Below are positions 26,499 to 36,358 of a stretch of DNA of 64,000 nucleotides, piece by piece (within the stretch, counting starts at the first letter, position 1; each line of letters begins with the position of its first letter). Location of the stretch: contig NZ_JAJNKB010000007.1 of the NCBI RefSeq assembly GCF_021533195.1, forward strand, positions 124,001-188,000, in the 5' to 3' direction. The stretch comes from Portibacter marinus (lineage in GTDB: Bacteria > Bacteroidota > Bacteroidia > Chitinophagales > Saprospiraceae). A model generated the notes under the pieces. The model did no database searches, was not told where the DNA came from, and was given only the letters and a program-made list of their open reading frames with translations. Position numbers and translations under genes: made by a program.

Positions 26499-27424
26499 AG
26501 TACGGAGTATGGCTAATGGAAAATCTTACGGAGGAATCAGAGCTTTTTCTGGCAAAACAAGACAATTTCAACATATTTGGACCCGAATCCTCGCCTAAGG
26601 CTGAAGCATTACACGCTATAGTGGCCAGAGGTAAAAGTATAGTGGATCAGCATTTAATCAAATCACTCCCTAATCTTCAAGTGATTTCAAAGTGTGGTGT
26701 AGGGTTAGATAGTATTGATGTTGATTTCGCAAGCTCTAATGGCATCCAGGTGCTGAATACCCCTGGTGTCAATTCTGATTCAGTTGCAGAACATACGCTC
26801 AGTTTTATTTTAATGCTACAGCGCAAAATGCACACGGCTTCCAGTGAAGTCAGAAAAGGCAATTGGAATTACCGAAATCAATATAGTGGCGATGAAATTC
26901 GTGACAAAACACTTGGGATTCTGGGAATGGGCGAAATCGGTCAGCGTGTTGCCACATTAGCCACATGTTTCGGTATGAAAGTTCAGTACTGGAATAGGAG
27001 TGAAAAATCAGTGCCTTATGGCTTTCGTTCCTTGGAGCAATTGATCGAAACTTCAGATATTATTAGTATACATTTGCCATTAAGTCCTGCGACGAAAGGT
27101 CTTATTAACAAGGAATCGATTAGAAAAATGAAGAAAGGTGTGCTGTTGATTAATACAGCACGTAATGGGATCATTGAAGAGAATGCACTCATTGACTCCT
27201 TGAAATCGGGAAGCATTGGTGGCTATGCGGCAGATGTACCATTCGTAGACCCCCCCGGTAGCGATCACCCTTTATTAGCATTCGAAAATGTATTGTTTAC
27301 CCCTCATTCCAGTAGTTTGACCAAGAGAACTTTTGATGAAATATGCCAACTGGCCTCCATGAATGTCGTCTCTTTTTTAAGAGGTGAAAAGGTAGAACAA
27401 CGATATAAGGCCAATGAATGGTAA
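26495..27424 (+). CDS. D-isomer-specific 2-hydroxyacid dehydrogenase
   Basis: A 309-residue NAD-dependent dehydrogenase of the SerA/PdxB/GhrB family. The Rossmann motif is LGILGMGEIGQRVA; the catalytic arginine is in NTARNGIIEENALI and the histidine in LFTPHSSSLT, with a glutamate between them. The N-terminal catalytic part KCGVGLDSIDVDFA and LNTPGVNSDSVAEHTL is typical. It oxidises or reduces a 2-hydroxy acid. As the last gene of the operon it likely completes breakdown of a sugar acid. Its position rules out serine biosynthesis as the main role, which is inference. Confidence 0.85.
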   Translation: MKYGVWLMENLTEESELFLAKQDNFNIFGPESSPKAEALHAIVARGKSIVDQHLIKSLPNLQVISKCGVGLDSIDVDFASSNGIQVLNTPGVNSDSVAEHTLSFILMLQRKMHTASSEVRKGNWNYRNQYSGDEIRDKTLGILGMGEIGQRVATLATCFGMKVQYWNRSEKSVPYGFRSLEQLIETSDIISIHLPLSPATKGLINKESIRKMKKGVLLINTARNGIIEENALIDSLKSGSIGGYAADVPFVDPPGSDHPLLAFENVLFTPHSSSLTKRTFDEICQLASMNVVSFLRGEKVEQRYKANEW

Positions 27425-27506
27425 GATCTGATCACCCATACCTGTTTTCATAGATGTTTAGGGCAATGCCCAATGTTATCTTGCCATTAATTATATTGTA
27501 AGTGAA

Positions 27507-29201
27507 ATGAAGCATCTCCAGATAGCCTTACTCTTCCTTTTTGCTTTGGTTTCCAATGCACAAGACCTTTATGATACCATTGACTCATTGGAAAAACAGG
27601 GCAATTACGACGATGCCATTAATCTGCTATACCAGGATTTCAATGATTTAGACACTTTAGAAAAACTGGTCAGAATCAGCAAGATGGGTAAATTACATGG
27701 ACTTAACATGGCGTATGAAAAAGCTTTTGCTATGCAGGAACAGGCGATCCATGGATTTAAGGCACTCGGAAATGACACTTTGACTTCACAGGCACTTTAC
27801 GGTCTCGCTAAACTCTTCAGCGATCGATTTGACTACGATAATCATTACAAGTACCTAAAAGATGCCTTGGTGTTTTCAAGAACTCCAGTTGATTCCGCCA
27901 AAATTATTTCTAACATGGGTATTTACTTTAGGCATCAGGAGCAACCTGATTCCGCACGCTTTTACTATCTAAGAGGTATAGACCTGTATCCGCCAGGTGC
28001 AGACCCTGAATTTTATATCATTAATTACAACAATCTGGCAATCCTGGAAAAGACCTTAGGCAACGATGATGCTGCATTGAACTATTACAGTAAAGCTAAA
28101 GAAATTGCACTGGAAGAAGGTGACTATGTTGTTGCAGCAGCCATTGACGTCAATAAAACTTATGTGTATTATGGTCAAGGCGCATTCGAGAAAGCAGAAA
28201 CTGTTCTGAATGAAAATGAAGCCATCATTATGGCCAATGGGTCTACAGTGGACAAGTTAAATTTTGATTTAATCAGATACAACGTGGCAGAAAAATTAGA
28301 CAAGTCTTCTGAGACCTTAAAATTTTATAAACGGTATCGTAAAACCAAGGATTCTGTTGATAACCTTAAACTCAATACTAAAATTGCAGAATTTGAGGTG
28401 AGATATGAAACCGCTGAAAAGGAGAAACAAATTGCCATCAAGGAAAATGAATTGGCCCGGGCACAAGTGAGACAACAATATCTATGGGGTGGGCTGCTGG
28501 CTGCTGTTTGGTTGGGACTTTTCGGAACACTCTACTATTGGTCCAGGAACAAATACCAAAAGAGACTTACGGATGAAAAGATGCACAGCCTGGCGATCGC
28601 TTCTATGCTTAATGGACAGGAGCATGAAAGGCTGAGAATAGCTAAGGACTTACATGATTCTCTCGGTGGCTTGCTGACTACTATTAAACTTCAATTTGAG
28701 CGGCTTCAAGAGAGGTTGACGGAGTGGGTAAACGAAGAAAACACCGACGATGTTTCCAGGTTGCTTGATAAGGCAAGCCGGGAAGTCAGAAGAATTTCAC
28801 ACAACATGGCTCCCAGAGCGCTGGACTTGTCAGGATTGAATGCGGCTCTGGCAGATTTATCAACTGATATCAATGCCGCAGGCGCGCTCGAAGTGTCTTA
28901 CCAGTGGCACGGAGAGGAAATTCCGGAACAGGACCGCATCATGATCTATAGAATAATAGAAGAGGCTTGTTCTAACACTATGAAACATGCTAATGCTTCA
29001 CGGCTTTTAATTCAGGTCAATGTTTTTGATGGAGGTTATACAGTATTGATAGAAGACGATGGCAAAGGTTTCCATGAAACTGCCGGCAATGGCATGGGCC
29101 TTAGAAATATCAGATCCAGAGCTTCGATAATAAAGGCGGACTTAGATATTGATTCCAGGCCTGGAGAAGGTACTTCTATTACAATTTCCAAAGCAGATTA
29201 A
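27507..29201 (+). CDS. TPR-containing sensor histidine kinase (HisKA_3 type)
   Basis: A 564-residue kinase with a signal peptide (to about 19), TPR-like helical repeats (about 25-300) in the periplasm, one transmembrane helix (about 328-348, WGGLLAAVWLGLFGTLYYW) and a NarX/DesK-type kinase core. The phospho-acceptor is His383 in RIAKDLHDSLGGLL; the ATP site has EDDGKGFHE and GMGLRNI. A coiled coil links the TPRs and the membrane. It faces a NarL-type regulator gene convergently (stop to stop, 18 bases), so they probably form a pair. The ligand is unknown. Confidence 0.9.
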   Translation: MKHLQIALLFLFALVSNAQDLYDTIDSLEKQGNYDDAINLLYQDFNDLDTLEKLVRISKMGKLHGLNMAYEKAFAMQEQAIHGFKALGNDTLTSQALYGLAKLFSDRFDYDNHYKYLKDALVFSRTPVDSAKIISNMGIYFRHQEQPDSARFYYLRGIDLYPPGADPEFYIINYNNLAILEKTLGNDDAALNYYSKAKEIALEEGDYVVAAAIDVNKTYVYYGQGAFEKAETVLNENEAIIMANGSTVDKLNFDLIRYNVAEKLDKSSETLKFYKRYRKTKDSVDNLKLNTKIAEFEVRYETAEKEKQIAIKENELARAQVRQQYLWGGLLAAVWLGLFGTLYYWSRNKYQKRLTDEKMHSLAIASMLNGQEHERLRIAKDLHDSLGGLLTTIKLQFERLQERLTEWVNEENTDDVSRLLDKASREVRRISHNMAPRALDLSGLNAALADLSTDINAAGALEVSYQWHGEEIPEQDRIMIYRIIEEACSNTMKHANASRLLIQVNVFDGGYTVLIEDDGKGFHETAGNGMGLRNIRSRASIIKADLDIDSRPGEGTSITISKAD

Positions 29202-29219
29202 GTTCAAAGTGGAACAAAT

Positions 29220-29867
29220 CTAGGATAAGAGCCTGTTTTCCATGACCATCTTCACTAATCCGGCAGAATTTTTTACGTTTAACTTTCTGAGAATATTCTT
29301 TCTGTGAGTTTCAACGGTGCCCTCTGAAATGAAAAGTTGAGCAGCAATTTCCTTCGTGCTCATACTTTCCATGATTAATTTTGTGATTTCTTTTTCTCTT
29401 CTGGAAAGTTGAGGTATTTGCTGGGAAGTCCCCTGGATGGTGAGCCCTTTTTCAAGTGAGATCTTCACTTCAGCACTGTAGTACTCCTCTCCTTGTATGA
29501 CTTGTTGTATGGCGAAAAGTAATTCCTTAGAGCCCGTATTTTTAACAATAAAACCATCAGCTCCTGCTTTTTTCATTGCTGAAATAATACTGGGTTGTAC
29601 AAGCATGGTTAACGCTATTATCTTAACATCTGGAAGCTTTATCTTAATGGTTTTACATACCTCAATACCATTCATATGAGGCATCTCAATGTCAAGCAGA
29701 AGGATATCTGCTTTTGAATCTGCCACCCTTTGAATCCCTTCTTTTCCATTATCAGCCATGCCAGCTAATTCAAGAGCATCAGATGATTCGATCAACATTC
29801 TAAGACCATCCAGGACCAAACGGTGATCGTCTATGATAAAAACTAGTGTAGCTTCTTGTTGAATCAT
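29220..29867 (-). CDS. NarL/LuxR-family response regulator
   Basis: A 215-residue regulator: receiver (phospho-acceptor Asp59 in ADILLLDIEMPHMNG) and a C-terminal LuxR-type HTH (LSRREKEITKLIMESMSTKEIAAQL, SEGTVETHRKNILRKL, written in parts). I chose the ATG at 29867; an in-frame TTG nine bases earlier is possible but weaker. The partner is most likely the convergent HisKA_3 kinase at 27507. Confidence 0.92.
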   Translation of the reverse strand: MIQQEATLVFIIDDHRLVLDGLRMLIESSDALELAGMADNGKEGIQRVADSKADILLLDIEMPHMNGIEVCKTIKIKLPDVKIIALTMLVQPSIISAMKKAGADGFIVKNTGSKELLFAIQQVIQGEEYYSAEVKISLEKGLTIQGTSQQIPQLSRREKEITKLIMESMSTKEIAAQLFISEGTVETHRKNILRKLNVKNSAGLVKMVMENRLLS

Positions 29868-30143
29868 GGAATACAAAATAATTAATAATAAGTCTTCAAC
29901 ATATCAATTGGCGACAACTTTTTCCTAAACGGCCGATTTACTGGGCGATGATTAAAAGTCTAAATCCCGTAAAAAAGTTAAAATCAGATGATGGTCCCTC
30001 TTTTCCTATCAAAGAACCAAACGCCGTGACATAAAGATTAGAAAAATGACCCAGAGTTTTTTAAGGCACTTTATTCTAGGCCCTGGGAGAATATGGTTCA
30101 GATCTCAAAGGTTTCTCAAAATACACGTTCAATGAAACCATTT

Positions 30144-32225
30144 TTAAGCTGTTTTCTTAGGATTTGACTCCAATAAAAGTATGACCGTTGTGCCGCTGGG
30201 TTCAGAATGGTCAATGAATTCAATTGATGAATGGATGTCATAAATTTTATTTAGCGCCTGCAGTCTATCAGTGGTGATATTCATTCCATGAGATTTTCTC
30301 TTAGGATCGTTTTTCGATTTGAATTTCATGGCCTCTTTTCGCCCGACCCCGTTATCATAGATTTCAAATTTCACTTTTTTACCTTCCAGACCTATACTCA
30401 GACTTAAAATACCATTTTTTAGATTATTCCGAAGCCCATGTTTTATCGCATTTTCGATATAGGGTTGGAGAATCATAGAAGGAATCATCAAGGTGGCCGG
30501 ATCGATCGCTGGATCCACATCAACTTGATAGGAAAATTGATTGGTAAATCTGAGATTTTCCATCTCTACATAGAGTTGCAAGGCATGCAACTCATCTTCT
30601 AAGCTTATCAGCTGTTCTTTCGAATGATTCAATATGGTCCGCATCAATGTCGAGAACTTAGTCAGGTATCTGGAAGCCAGTCTGGGTTCTTCATGCATGA
30701 TGTAGTCATTGATTGAATTCAAGGAGTTAAAAAGAAAATGAGGGTTCATTTGTGATCGCAGGGCCAGCAATTCTTTTTCTACTACTTGAAATTCAAGCTC
30801 CTGAGCCCGTATCCGCGCCTTTTGTCGTTGAATATTATAAGCAAAGTAACCCAGTATGCAAAGCAATGCCAATATGGACGCACTGGATAAGATGATGATA
30901 TTTCGGCGACGTACCTTGAGATCGGCAAGCTGCTTTTCAGCCCTTAAGGCTCTGTTGATGTTTTCAAGTTTGTAAAGATCATAAGTGTGTTTACTTTGAT
31001 CTGTAATTTCCAGATTCCGATTTGCCAGAAGATCAGTAAGTAGTTCAGATTCCATTTGCTCATATTCTAATGCTTGTTCAATAAGGCCTTGCTCAGAATA
31101 AATTTCACCAAACAAAGCCAGGACATCGATTTGATATCGGTTTATTTCATTTTTATCAATGAGACTTTTTGCAGCGCTTGTCTGCTCAATGGCGCTTTCG
31201 AATCTTTGCTGTTTAAAATATGAGCGAGCAAAAGCAAGGTGAGTTTCTATCAAATCCTCTGCTGAGGTATACTGAGCACCTAAGCTTAGTGATTGGTTAA
31301 AATAATTATTGGCATCACCATATCTCTTCTGGTCGCTCATGGTAGCAGCCAAAATTCTGTAGTATTTGGACATTCGCGTAAGATCCTTACGATTCTCATC
31401 AATTTTGATAGCCTCCCTGATGTCATTTTCTGCATCTGAATAGTTTGCACTTTCAAGATGGACCATAGCCCTGGCAGCAAAGCATCTCGCCTCGGATCGA
31501 GTATCGTTGACCTCATTGGATACTTTCAAACATTCGTTGCACAAGGCTAAGGCTTGTTGCTGATCTGAATTGGCTATGTATTGATCTAAAAGTACCAACA
31601 TATTGTAAAGCATTCCAGACTTATTATTGGCTTTTCGATCAGTATCAATGCATTTTTCAAAGTAGTGAATGGAGCTATCTATCATTCCTAGATCTGAATA
31701 GCTATTGGCGATGTTATAAAGGTAATCCGAATAATCTCTGATATCACCAGTGTTCCTGGCAATATTAAGATTTTGTTTGAGCAATTGAATGGCACCAGTT
31801 TTATCTCCCAGATCAGACAAAACGTAAGAAGCGTTTCCGAGACCAGAGGTTGCAAGCATGTTTTCACCTGCGGTTTTTGCCTCGCTGGCAAGTGTCAAAT
31901 AATGTTGTAATGCACTATCTGGCCTTTCATTGTAGTACAAAACATCTCCTGCAATGAAATGAGCCAGAAGTACATTTCGGAGATCTTTTTGATTACTTTT
32001 GGATGAATGTAGTTTTTCAAAAATCGTTGCTGATTCTTCTACTGATACATTGGCATTATATTCCATTAAGCGGGCTAGAGCATCATATTGAGCATTTGAA
32101 CTGCTTGCCTCTAGGTATTGATCAATGTGTGTTTGTAGATTAGAAGTATTTTGAGTGTATATTCTACAACAAAAAACCATTAAGAGCAGTAAGGTGAATT
32201 GAATTTTCAAAGTTGGCTTCTGCAT
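30144..32225 (-). CDS. TPR-containing LytS-type sensor histidine kinase
   Basis: A 693-residue kinase: signal peptide (to about 25), TPR-rich sensor (about 30-400), a transmembrane helix (about 445-465, IIILSSASILALLCILGYFA), a coiled coil and a His_kinase domain. The phospho-acceptor is His496 in RSQMNPHFLFNSLNS; the ATPase has ENAIKHGLRN and DNGVGRKEA. LytS-like kinases partner LytTR regulators; the nearest is at 22520-23269, about 7 kb away. It is divergent from a penicillin-acylase-family gene with 57 bases between starts, so the two may share a control region. Confidence 0.9.
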   Translation of the reverse strand: MQKPTLKIQFTLLLLMVFCCRIYTQNTSNLQTHIDQYLEASSSNAQYDALARLMEYNANVSVEESATIFEKLHSSKSNQKDLRNVLLAHFIAGDVLYYNERPDSALQHYLTLASEAKTAGENMLATSGLGNASYVLSDLGDKTGAIQLLKQNLNIARNTGDIRDYSDYLYNIANSYSDLGMIDSSIHYFEKCIDTDRKANNKSGMLYNMLVLLDQYIANSDQQQALALCNECLKVSNEVNDTRSEARCFAARAMVHLESANYSDAENDIREAIKIDENRKDLTRMSKYYRILAATMSDQKRYGDANNYFNQSLSLGAQYTSAEDLIETHLAFARSYFKQQRFESAIEQTSAAKSLIDKNEINRYQIDVLALFGEIYSEQGLIEQALEYEQMESELLTDLLANRNLEITDQSKHTYDLYKLENINRALRAEKQLADLKVRRRNIIILSSASILALLCILGYFAYNIQRQKARIRAQELEFQVVEKELLALRSQMNPHFLFNSLNSINDYIMHEEPRLASRYLTKFSTLMRTILNHSKEQLISLEDELHALQLYVEMENLRFTNQFSYQVDVDPAIDPATLMIPSMILQPYIENAIKHGLRNNLKNGILSLSIGLEGKKVKFEIYDNGVGRKEAMKFKSKNDPKRKSHGMNITTDRLQALNKIYDIHSSIEFIDHSEPSGTTVILLLESNPKKTA

Positions 32226-32282
32226 ATCGTGAAGTAAAGTAGAAGATTAAAAATATAATTTAAGGATTTAATTTAAAGATTA

Positions 32283-34346
32283 ATGAAGCGATTGATAACA
32301 ATTCTTTTGTTTGTAACTTCCGTAAATGTGTTAACTGGTCAATCTCTAAATACGGATGAGATTGTTATTGCCAGAGATTCTTTCGGAGTCCCGCATATAT
32401 TTGCGCCAACCCATGATGGTGTCGCATATGGTTTGGCATGGGCGCAATGTGAGGATCAATTTACCACTCTACAAGAAATTCAGGCAGCATGTCGTGGAGT
32501 ATTGGGTGAAATTAAAGGTAAAGATGGCGTAATTGCAGATATAGGCATACAGTATATGGGCATTGCTGACTTTGTCAATGCCCAGTATGACAGTCAGGTA
32601 AGTGGTGAATTCAAGTCTTATTTGGAAAGCTATGTGGCTGGTGTAAACGCATATGCTGCCTCGCATCCTGAACGGGTTATATTGAAGAAATTATTCCCAG
32701 TAAGTGGTCAGGATATCATTACAGGCTACTTACTGGGAAGCACAGAGATATCAGGTGCAGGCCGGGATCTTCAGCGAATAATCAGTGGGCGAATTGACCG
32801 TGACCTCCCTAAAAACGAAGATAAAGGATCTAATGCATTTGCGATTTCATCTGATAAGACCCGGGATGGGAAGACTTACCTCGCCATTAATTCTCATCAG
32901 CCATTGGAGGGATGGTACTCATGGTATGAGGCACACCTGCAGAGCGAAGAGGGAATGGACATTATCGGAGGGACATTTGCCGGAGGAGTTTCAATTTTTC
33001 TCGGTGCAAATCAGCATTTAGGATGGGCGCACACTGTTAATCACGCGGATTTTTCGGATGTGTATTTGTTAGAAGTCAACGATGATAAAACTGCATACAT
33101 GGTCGATGGAGAATGGATGCCATTGATTAAAAGGAAGGCCAGAGCCAAAGCTAAGGTGCTGGGTTTTTTAAAAATACCTGTTTCAAGAACTTATTATGAG
33201 ACCATTTACGGACCTGCCTTTGAGACTAATGAAGGATTTTATGCATGGAGTTTTATGGCCGGAAAAACTTTAAAGATGGCAGAGCAGTGGTGGAGAATGA
33301 ATCTTGCAAGCAATTTGAATGAGTTTAAAGATGCTTTGGAAATGAGAGGTATTGTGAGTACAAATATCGTCTATGCTGATAGAGAAGACAATATCTACTA
33401 TGTATCTAATGGAAGCATTCCGAAGAGAGACCCAAAATATGACTGGAGTAAAGTACTACCCGGAAATACCATGGAGACCAAGACCAGTATGAATGATTTA
33501 GTCCCTTTTGAAGCATTGCCGCAAGTGTTGAATCCTGAATGTGGTTGGGTTTTCAATACCAACAATACACCATTTACCGCGTCATTCTCCAATTGCAGTC
33601 CTGTCGAAAACGACCTTAATCAAGTGATGGGTTTTCAGACTTCCGGGAAGGAAAACAATAGAAGCGTTCGATTTTTGGAATTAATGGAGGGTGCTGAAAA
33701 ACTTAGTTATGAAGACTTTAAAGCCGTAAAATATGATAACCGGTATCCGTCTGCTTTTAGAAAAGTGAGGGGTATGGATGTCAACGTTTTAATGAAAATG
33801 AATTCCGCTGAATATCCGGAAGTGAAAGACATGTTAGAGATCATTCAATCGTGGGACAGAAGGACTAATGTGGAAAGTGTTGGAGCGTCCCTCTTCTTAT
33901 CTACCATTTATGCGATGCATGATGTACGTGGGGAATTGATGCAACGTGAAGAACAAGCCTACAAAGGTTTACTGGAAGCTAAGCAAATACTTTTGGAAAA
34001 CTTTGGGACCATTCAAGTACCATTGGCCCAAATACAAAAGCACAGCAGAGGAGAGATCAGCTTTCCAATGGCGGGAGGACCTGATGTATTGGCTTCCATT
34101 TATTCTGAAAAGCAGAAAGATGGCACACTTCGGGCAATAGGCGGTGAATCTTACATCGAATTGGTCAAGTTTGGATCGGATGGCGTAGAAATTGAAAGCA
34201 TCAATGCTTACGGGAATTCAGAAGTACCAGGACATCCTTATTCCACCTCACAGATGGAATACTTTGCCCATCAAAAATTAAAGAAAATGACCTTTAACAA
34301 AGAGAAGATTCTGGAGGAAGCCATTGAAATTTACCACCCTCAATAA
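32283..34346 (+). CDS. Penicillin-acylase-family Ntn hydrolase
   Basis: A 687-residue exported pro-enzyme. Signal peptide ends about residue 20 (VLTGQ). The alpha-chain region has RDSFGVPHIFAPTHDGVAYGLAWAQ split by FTTLQE, a conserved family start. Autoproteolysis should occur before Ser183 in EDKGSNAF, making Ser183 the N-terminal nucleophile of the beta chain; the expected histidine/asparagine region (INSHQPLEGW, AHTVNHADFSDVY) follows. Members cleave amides of penicillins, N-acyl-homoserine lactones or other acylated compounds in the periplasm. Beta-lactam processing or quorum quenching are both possible. It is divergent from the LytS-type kinase. Confidence 0.88.
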   Translation: MKRLITILLFVTSVNVLTGQSLNTDEIVIARDSFGVPHIFAPTHDGVAYGLAWAQCEDQFTTLQEIQAACRGVLGEIKGKDGVIADIGIQYMGIADFVNAQYDSQVSGEFKSYLESYVAGVNAYAASHPERVILKKLFPVSGQDIITGYLLGSTEISGAGRDLQRIISGRIDRDLPKNEDKGSNAFAISSDKTRDGKTYLAINSHQPLEGWYSWYEAHLQSEEGMDIIGGTFAGGVSIFLGANQHLGWAHTVNHADFSDVYLLEVNDDKTAYMVDGEWMPLIKRKARAKAKVLGFLKIPVSRTYYETIYGPAFETNEGFYAWSFMAGKTLKMAEQWWRMNLASNLNEFKDALEMRGIVSTNIVYADREDNIYYVSNGSIPKRDPKYDWSKVLPGNTMETKTSMNDLVPFEALPQVLNPECGWVFNTNNTPFTASFSNCSPVENDLNQVMGFQTSGKENNRSVRFLELMEGAEKLSYEDFKAVKYDNRYPSAFRKVRGMDVNVLMKMNSAEYPEVKDMLEIIQSWDRRTNVESVGASLFLSTIYAMHDVRGELMQREEQAYKGLLEAKQILLENFGTIQVPLAQIQKHSRGEISFPMAGGPDVLASIYSEKQKDGTLRAIGGESYIELVKFGSDGVEIESINAYGNSEVPGHPYSTSQMEYFAHQKLKKMTFNKEKILEEAIEIYHPQ

Positions 34347-34359
34347 GGGTTCTCTCAAG

Positions 34360-34821
34360 TCAGATGCTTATTTTCTTTAATCTCTCCAATTCCCGCTTTT
34401 GATCTCTTTCTTTGATCTGGTCGCGTTTATCGTAGGACTTTTTACCTTTTGCCAAGGCAATTTCAAGCTTCGCAAAACCGCGATCATTGAAATATAGACG
34501 ATAAGGAACGATGGTGTTGCCTTTTTCCTCAACTTTACGCTGAAGCTTTCTAAGCTCTGATTTCTTAAGGAGTAGCCTCCTTACTCTTCTGGTTTCATGG
34601 TTATTTTGATTACCATATTTATATTCGCCGATATACATAGAATGAACATCTAAGTCATTATCGCGAAACACACAATAGGCGTCAGAGAGATTGGCATTTC
34701 CCGCACGAAGTGCTTTGACTTCAGTACCCACCAACTTTAAGCCTGCTTCATAGGTGTCTACGAAGTGGTACTCAAACTTGGCTTTTCTATTCTTTATTTC
34801 TACTTTTTTTGCCTGTGCCAC
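34360..34821 (-). CDS. smpB: SsrA-binding protein SmpB
   Basis: A 153-residue protein of normal length. It has the OB-fold core KFEYHFVDTYEAGLKLVGTE and LRAGNANLSDAYC, the AKLEIALAKGKKSYDKR motif and the basic C-terminal tail RDQKRELERLKK that enters the ribosome with tmRNA. It carries tmRNA to stalled ribosomes in trans-translation. Monocistronic here. Confidence 0.97.
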   Translation of the reverse strand: MAQAKKVEIKNRKAKFEYHFVDTYEAGLKLVGTEVKALRAGNANLSDAYCVFRDNDLDVHSMYIGEYKYGNQNNHETRRVRRLLLKKSELRKLQRKVEEKGNTIVPYRLYFNDRGFAKLEIALAKGKKSYDKRDQIKERDQKRELERLKKISI

Positions 34822-34876
34822 AACCCCTTATTTCTACTTGTTCAATGATAAAATTAGCGTTTATTTTGAGGATAAC

Positions 34877-35371
34877 TTACATCTCCCTAATAAAATAGTA
34901 AGAATTTCCTTGCCCGCTTTGGCCCATTTCCTCCACTTTAATCTTATTTTTTCCAATTCTCATGTAAGAAATATGAGTGGGATAATCTGTATTTTGATTC
35001 GTAAATTTAGGAGCGTCAAAGTCTTTATTACTCATTTTATATTCTGCCTTCCTCCTGTTCGTCTGTCCTCTTTCTTTGGAACTAAAATAAATTCCATCTT
35101 TGCGGCCTTCTAACGACAGCACTTCCTGAATTACCGCTTTTTCTTCTTCATTGAGCGTCACCATCATGCCACCAAAAAAAGTATCCTCTTTTTTAGACCA
35201 TAGTGCAAGCTCACCGGTATCTTCTCTTTTCCATTTTCCCAACATCCAGTTCAAACCATTCAGTTCTTTCCCCACTTTCTTTTGTTCTTCAGATTTTACT
35301 GTTGTTTTGGAAGGTTCTTTGCAGGAACACAAACTCAGTAAAAAAATCAAAAAGCCCAGTCTCATCGTCAT
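34877..35371 (-). CDS. DUF6265-like lipoprotein
   Basis: A 164-residue lipoprotein (signal with LLSLCSC lipobox). The mature part starts LNGLNWMLGKWKREDTGELA and has a lipocalin-like small barrel feel (GGMMVTLNEEEKAVIQEVLSL), resembling DUF6265 proteins that estimate heme- or ligand-binding-like beta barrels in Bacteroidota. Function unknown. Two ATG codons (35371, 35365) are possible starts. Lies 55 bases upstream of smpB, perhaps in one transcript. Confidence 0.65.
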   Translation of the reverse strand: MTMRLGFLIFLLSLCSCKEPSKTTVKSEEQKKVGKELNGLNWMLGKWKREDTGELALWSKKEDTFFGGMMVTLNEEEKAVIQEVLSLEGRKDGIYFSSKERGQTNRRKAEYKMSNKDFDAPKFTNQNTDYPTHISYMRIGKNKIKVEEMGQSGQGNSYYFIREM

Positions 35372-35641
35372 ATTACTTATCTAATTTTATGCAGTTCCAC
35401 CAATTCAACGCTCTACTTTAATTTCTTCTCATATTCTTCACTAATATAAGGACACGAATTGTCAGGGACAACTCTATGTACTTTATACAAATATTAATCC
35501 ATAATAATATATAATGATCTAATTTATCTGATTTTGTATTAAAAGTGTAAGATTTTCGATGAGCAAGGTAAGATAGTGGTATTATTTCAATTATTCTATG
35601 ATGGTAGAATAACTTAAATTACATGCTGATACCTTGTAATC

Positions 35642-36358
35642 ATGAAAATGAAGCATTACTGTTTACTTTTACTCATTTTTATACTATCGTGCGAACATGA
35701 AGCGCATGATGCCTCACATCGTCCTACCTCCCTTCAGCCGGACTGGTATAATGTAGGATTTCTCATCATGGAGGGTGTATACAATACTGAATTGACTGCT
35801 CCCTATGATATATTTCAACATACTCAATACAGGGAAGGCATTCGACCTATGAATGTTTTCACTATTGCTGACACTCATGAACCCATCCAATCTTTTGAGG
35901 GGTTGCGCATCTTGCCAGATTATAATTATCTCACAGATGATGTTCCGATTATAGATATCTTGGTAGTTCCAAGTGCAGAACATCACCTTGATACCGATCT
36001 GGAAAATGAAGAGATGATAAATTTTGTGAAATCAGTGGGTGAGAGGGCTCAGTTTATCACATCGCACTGTGATGGTGCATTTGTACTTGCTAAAGCGGGA
36101 TTGCTGGACGGCCTTAAGTCTACAACTTTTCCCACAGATATAGATACTTACAAGGAAATGTTTCCTCATCTCGATGTAAAATCCGATGTTTTGTTTGTCC
36201 ATGATGGAAAAGCCATTACTTCTGCTGGAGGAGCAAAATCATTTGAAGCTGCGCTGTATTTAATTGAATTACTATATGGAACGGAAATCGCCAAATCAAT
36301 TGCAAAGGGATTAGTGATCGATTGGAATTTAGAGGAAGTTAGATATGAGGTTTATTAA
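35642..36358 (+). CDS. DJ-1/PfpI-family lipoprotein
   Basis: A 238-residue protein with a lipoprotein signal (LIFILSC, Cys17), which is unusual because most DJ-1/PfpI proteins are cytoplasmic. The flavodoxin-like fold shows Glu44 in VGFLIMEGVY and the nucleophile elbow Cys143 in ITSHCDGAFVLAKAG. These suit glutamine-amidotransferase-like or GlxA-type sensor domains without an HTH. It may be a periplasmic or outer-membrane enzyme or stress protein. The convergent DUF1328 gene overlaps its end by 20 bases. Confidence 0.8.
   Translation: MKMKHYCLLLLIFILSCEHEAHDASHRPTSLQPDWYNVGFLIMEGVYNTELTAPYDIFQHTQYREGIRPMNVFTIADTHEPIQSFEGLRILPDYNYLTDDVPIIDILVVPSAEHHLDTDLENEEMINFVKSVGERAQFITSHCDGAFVLAKAGLLDGLKSTTFPTDIDTYKEMFPHLDVKSDVLFVHDGKAITSAGGAKSFEAALYLIELLYGTEIAKSIAKGLVIDWNLEEVRYEVY

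Noticed and set aside
34754-35113. 119-codon plus-strand frame
   Set aside because: It is antisense to the smpB start and to the lipoprotein gene, both of which are well supported.
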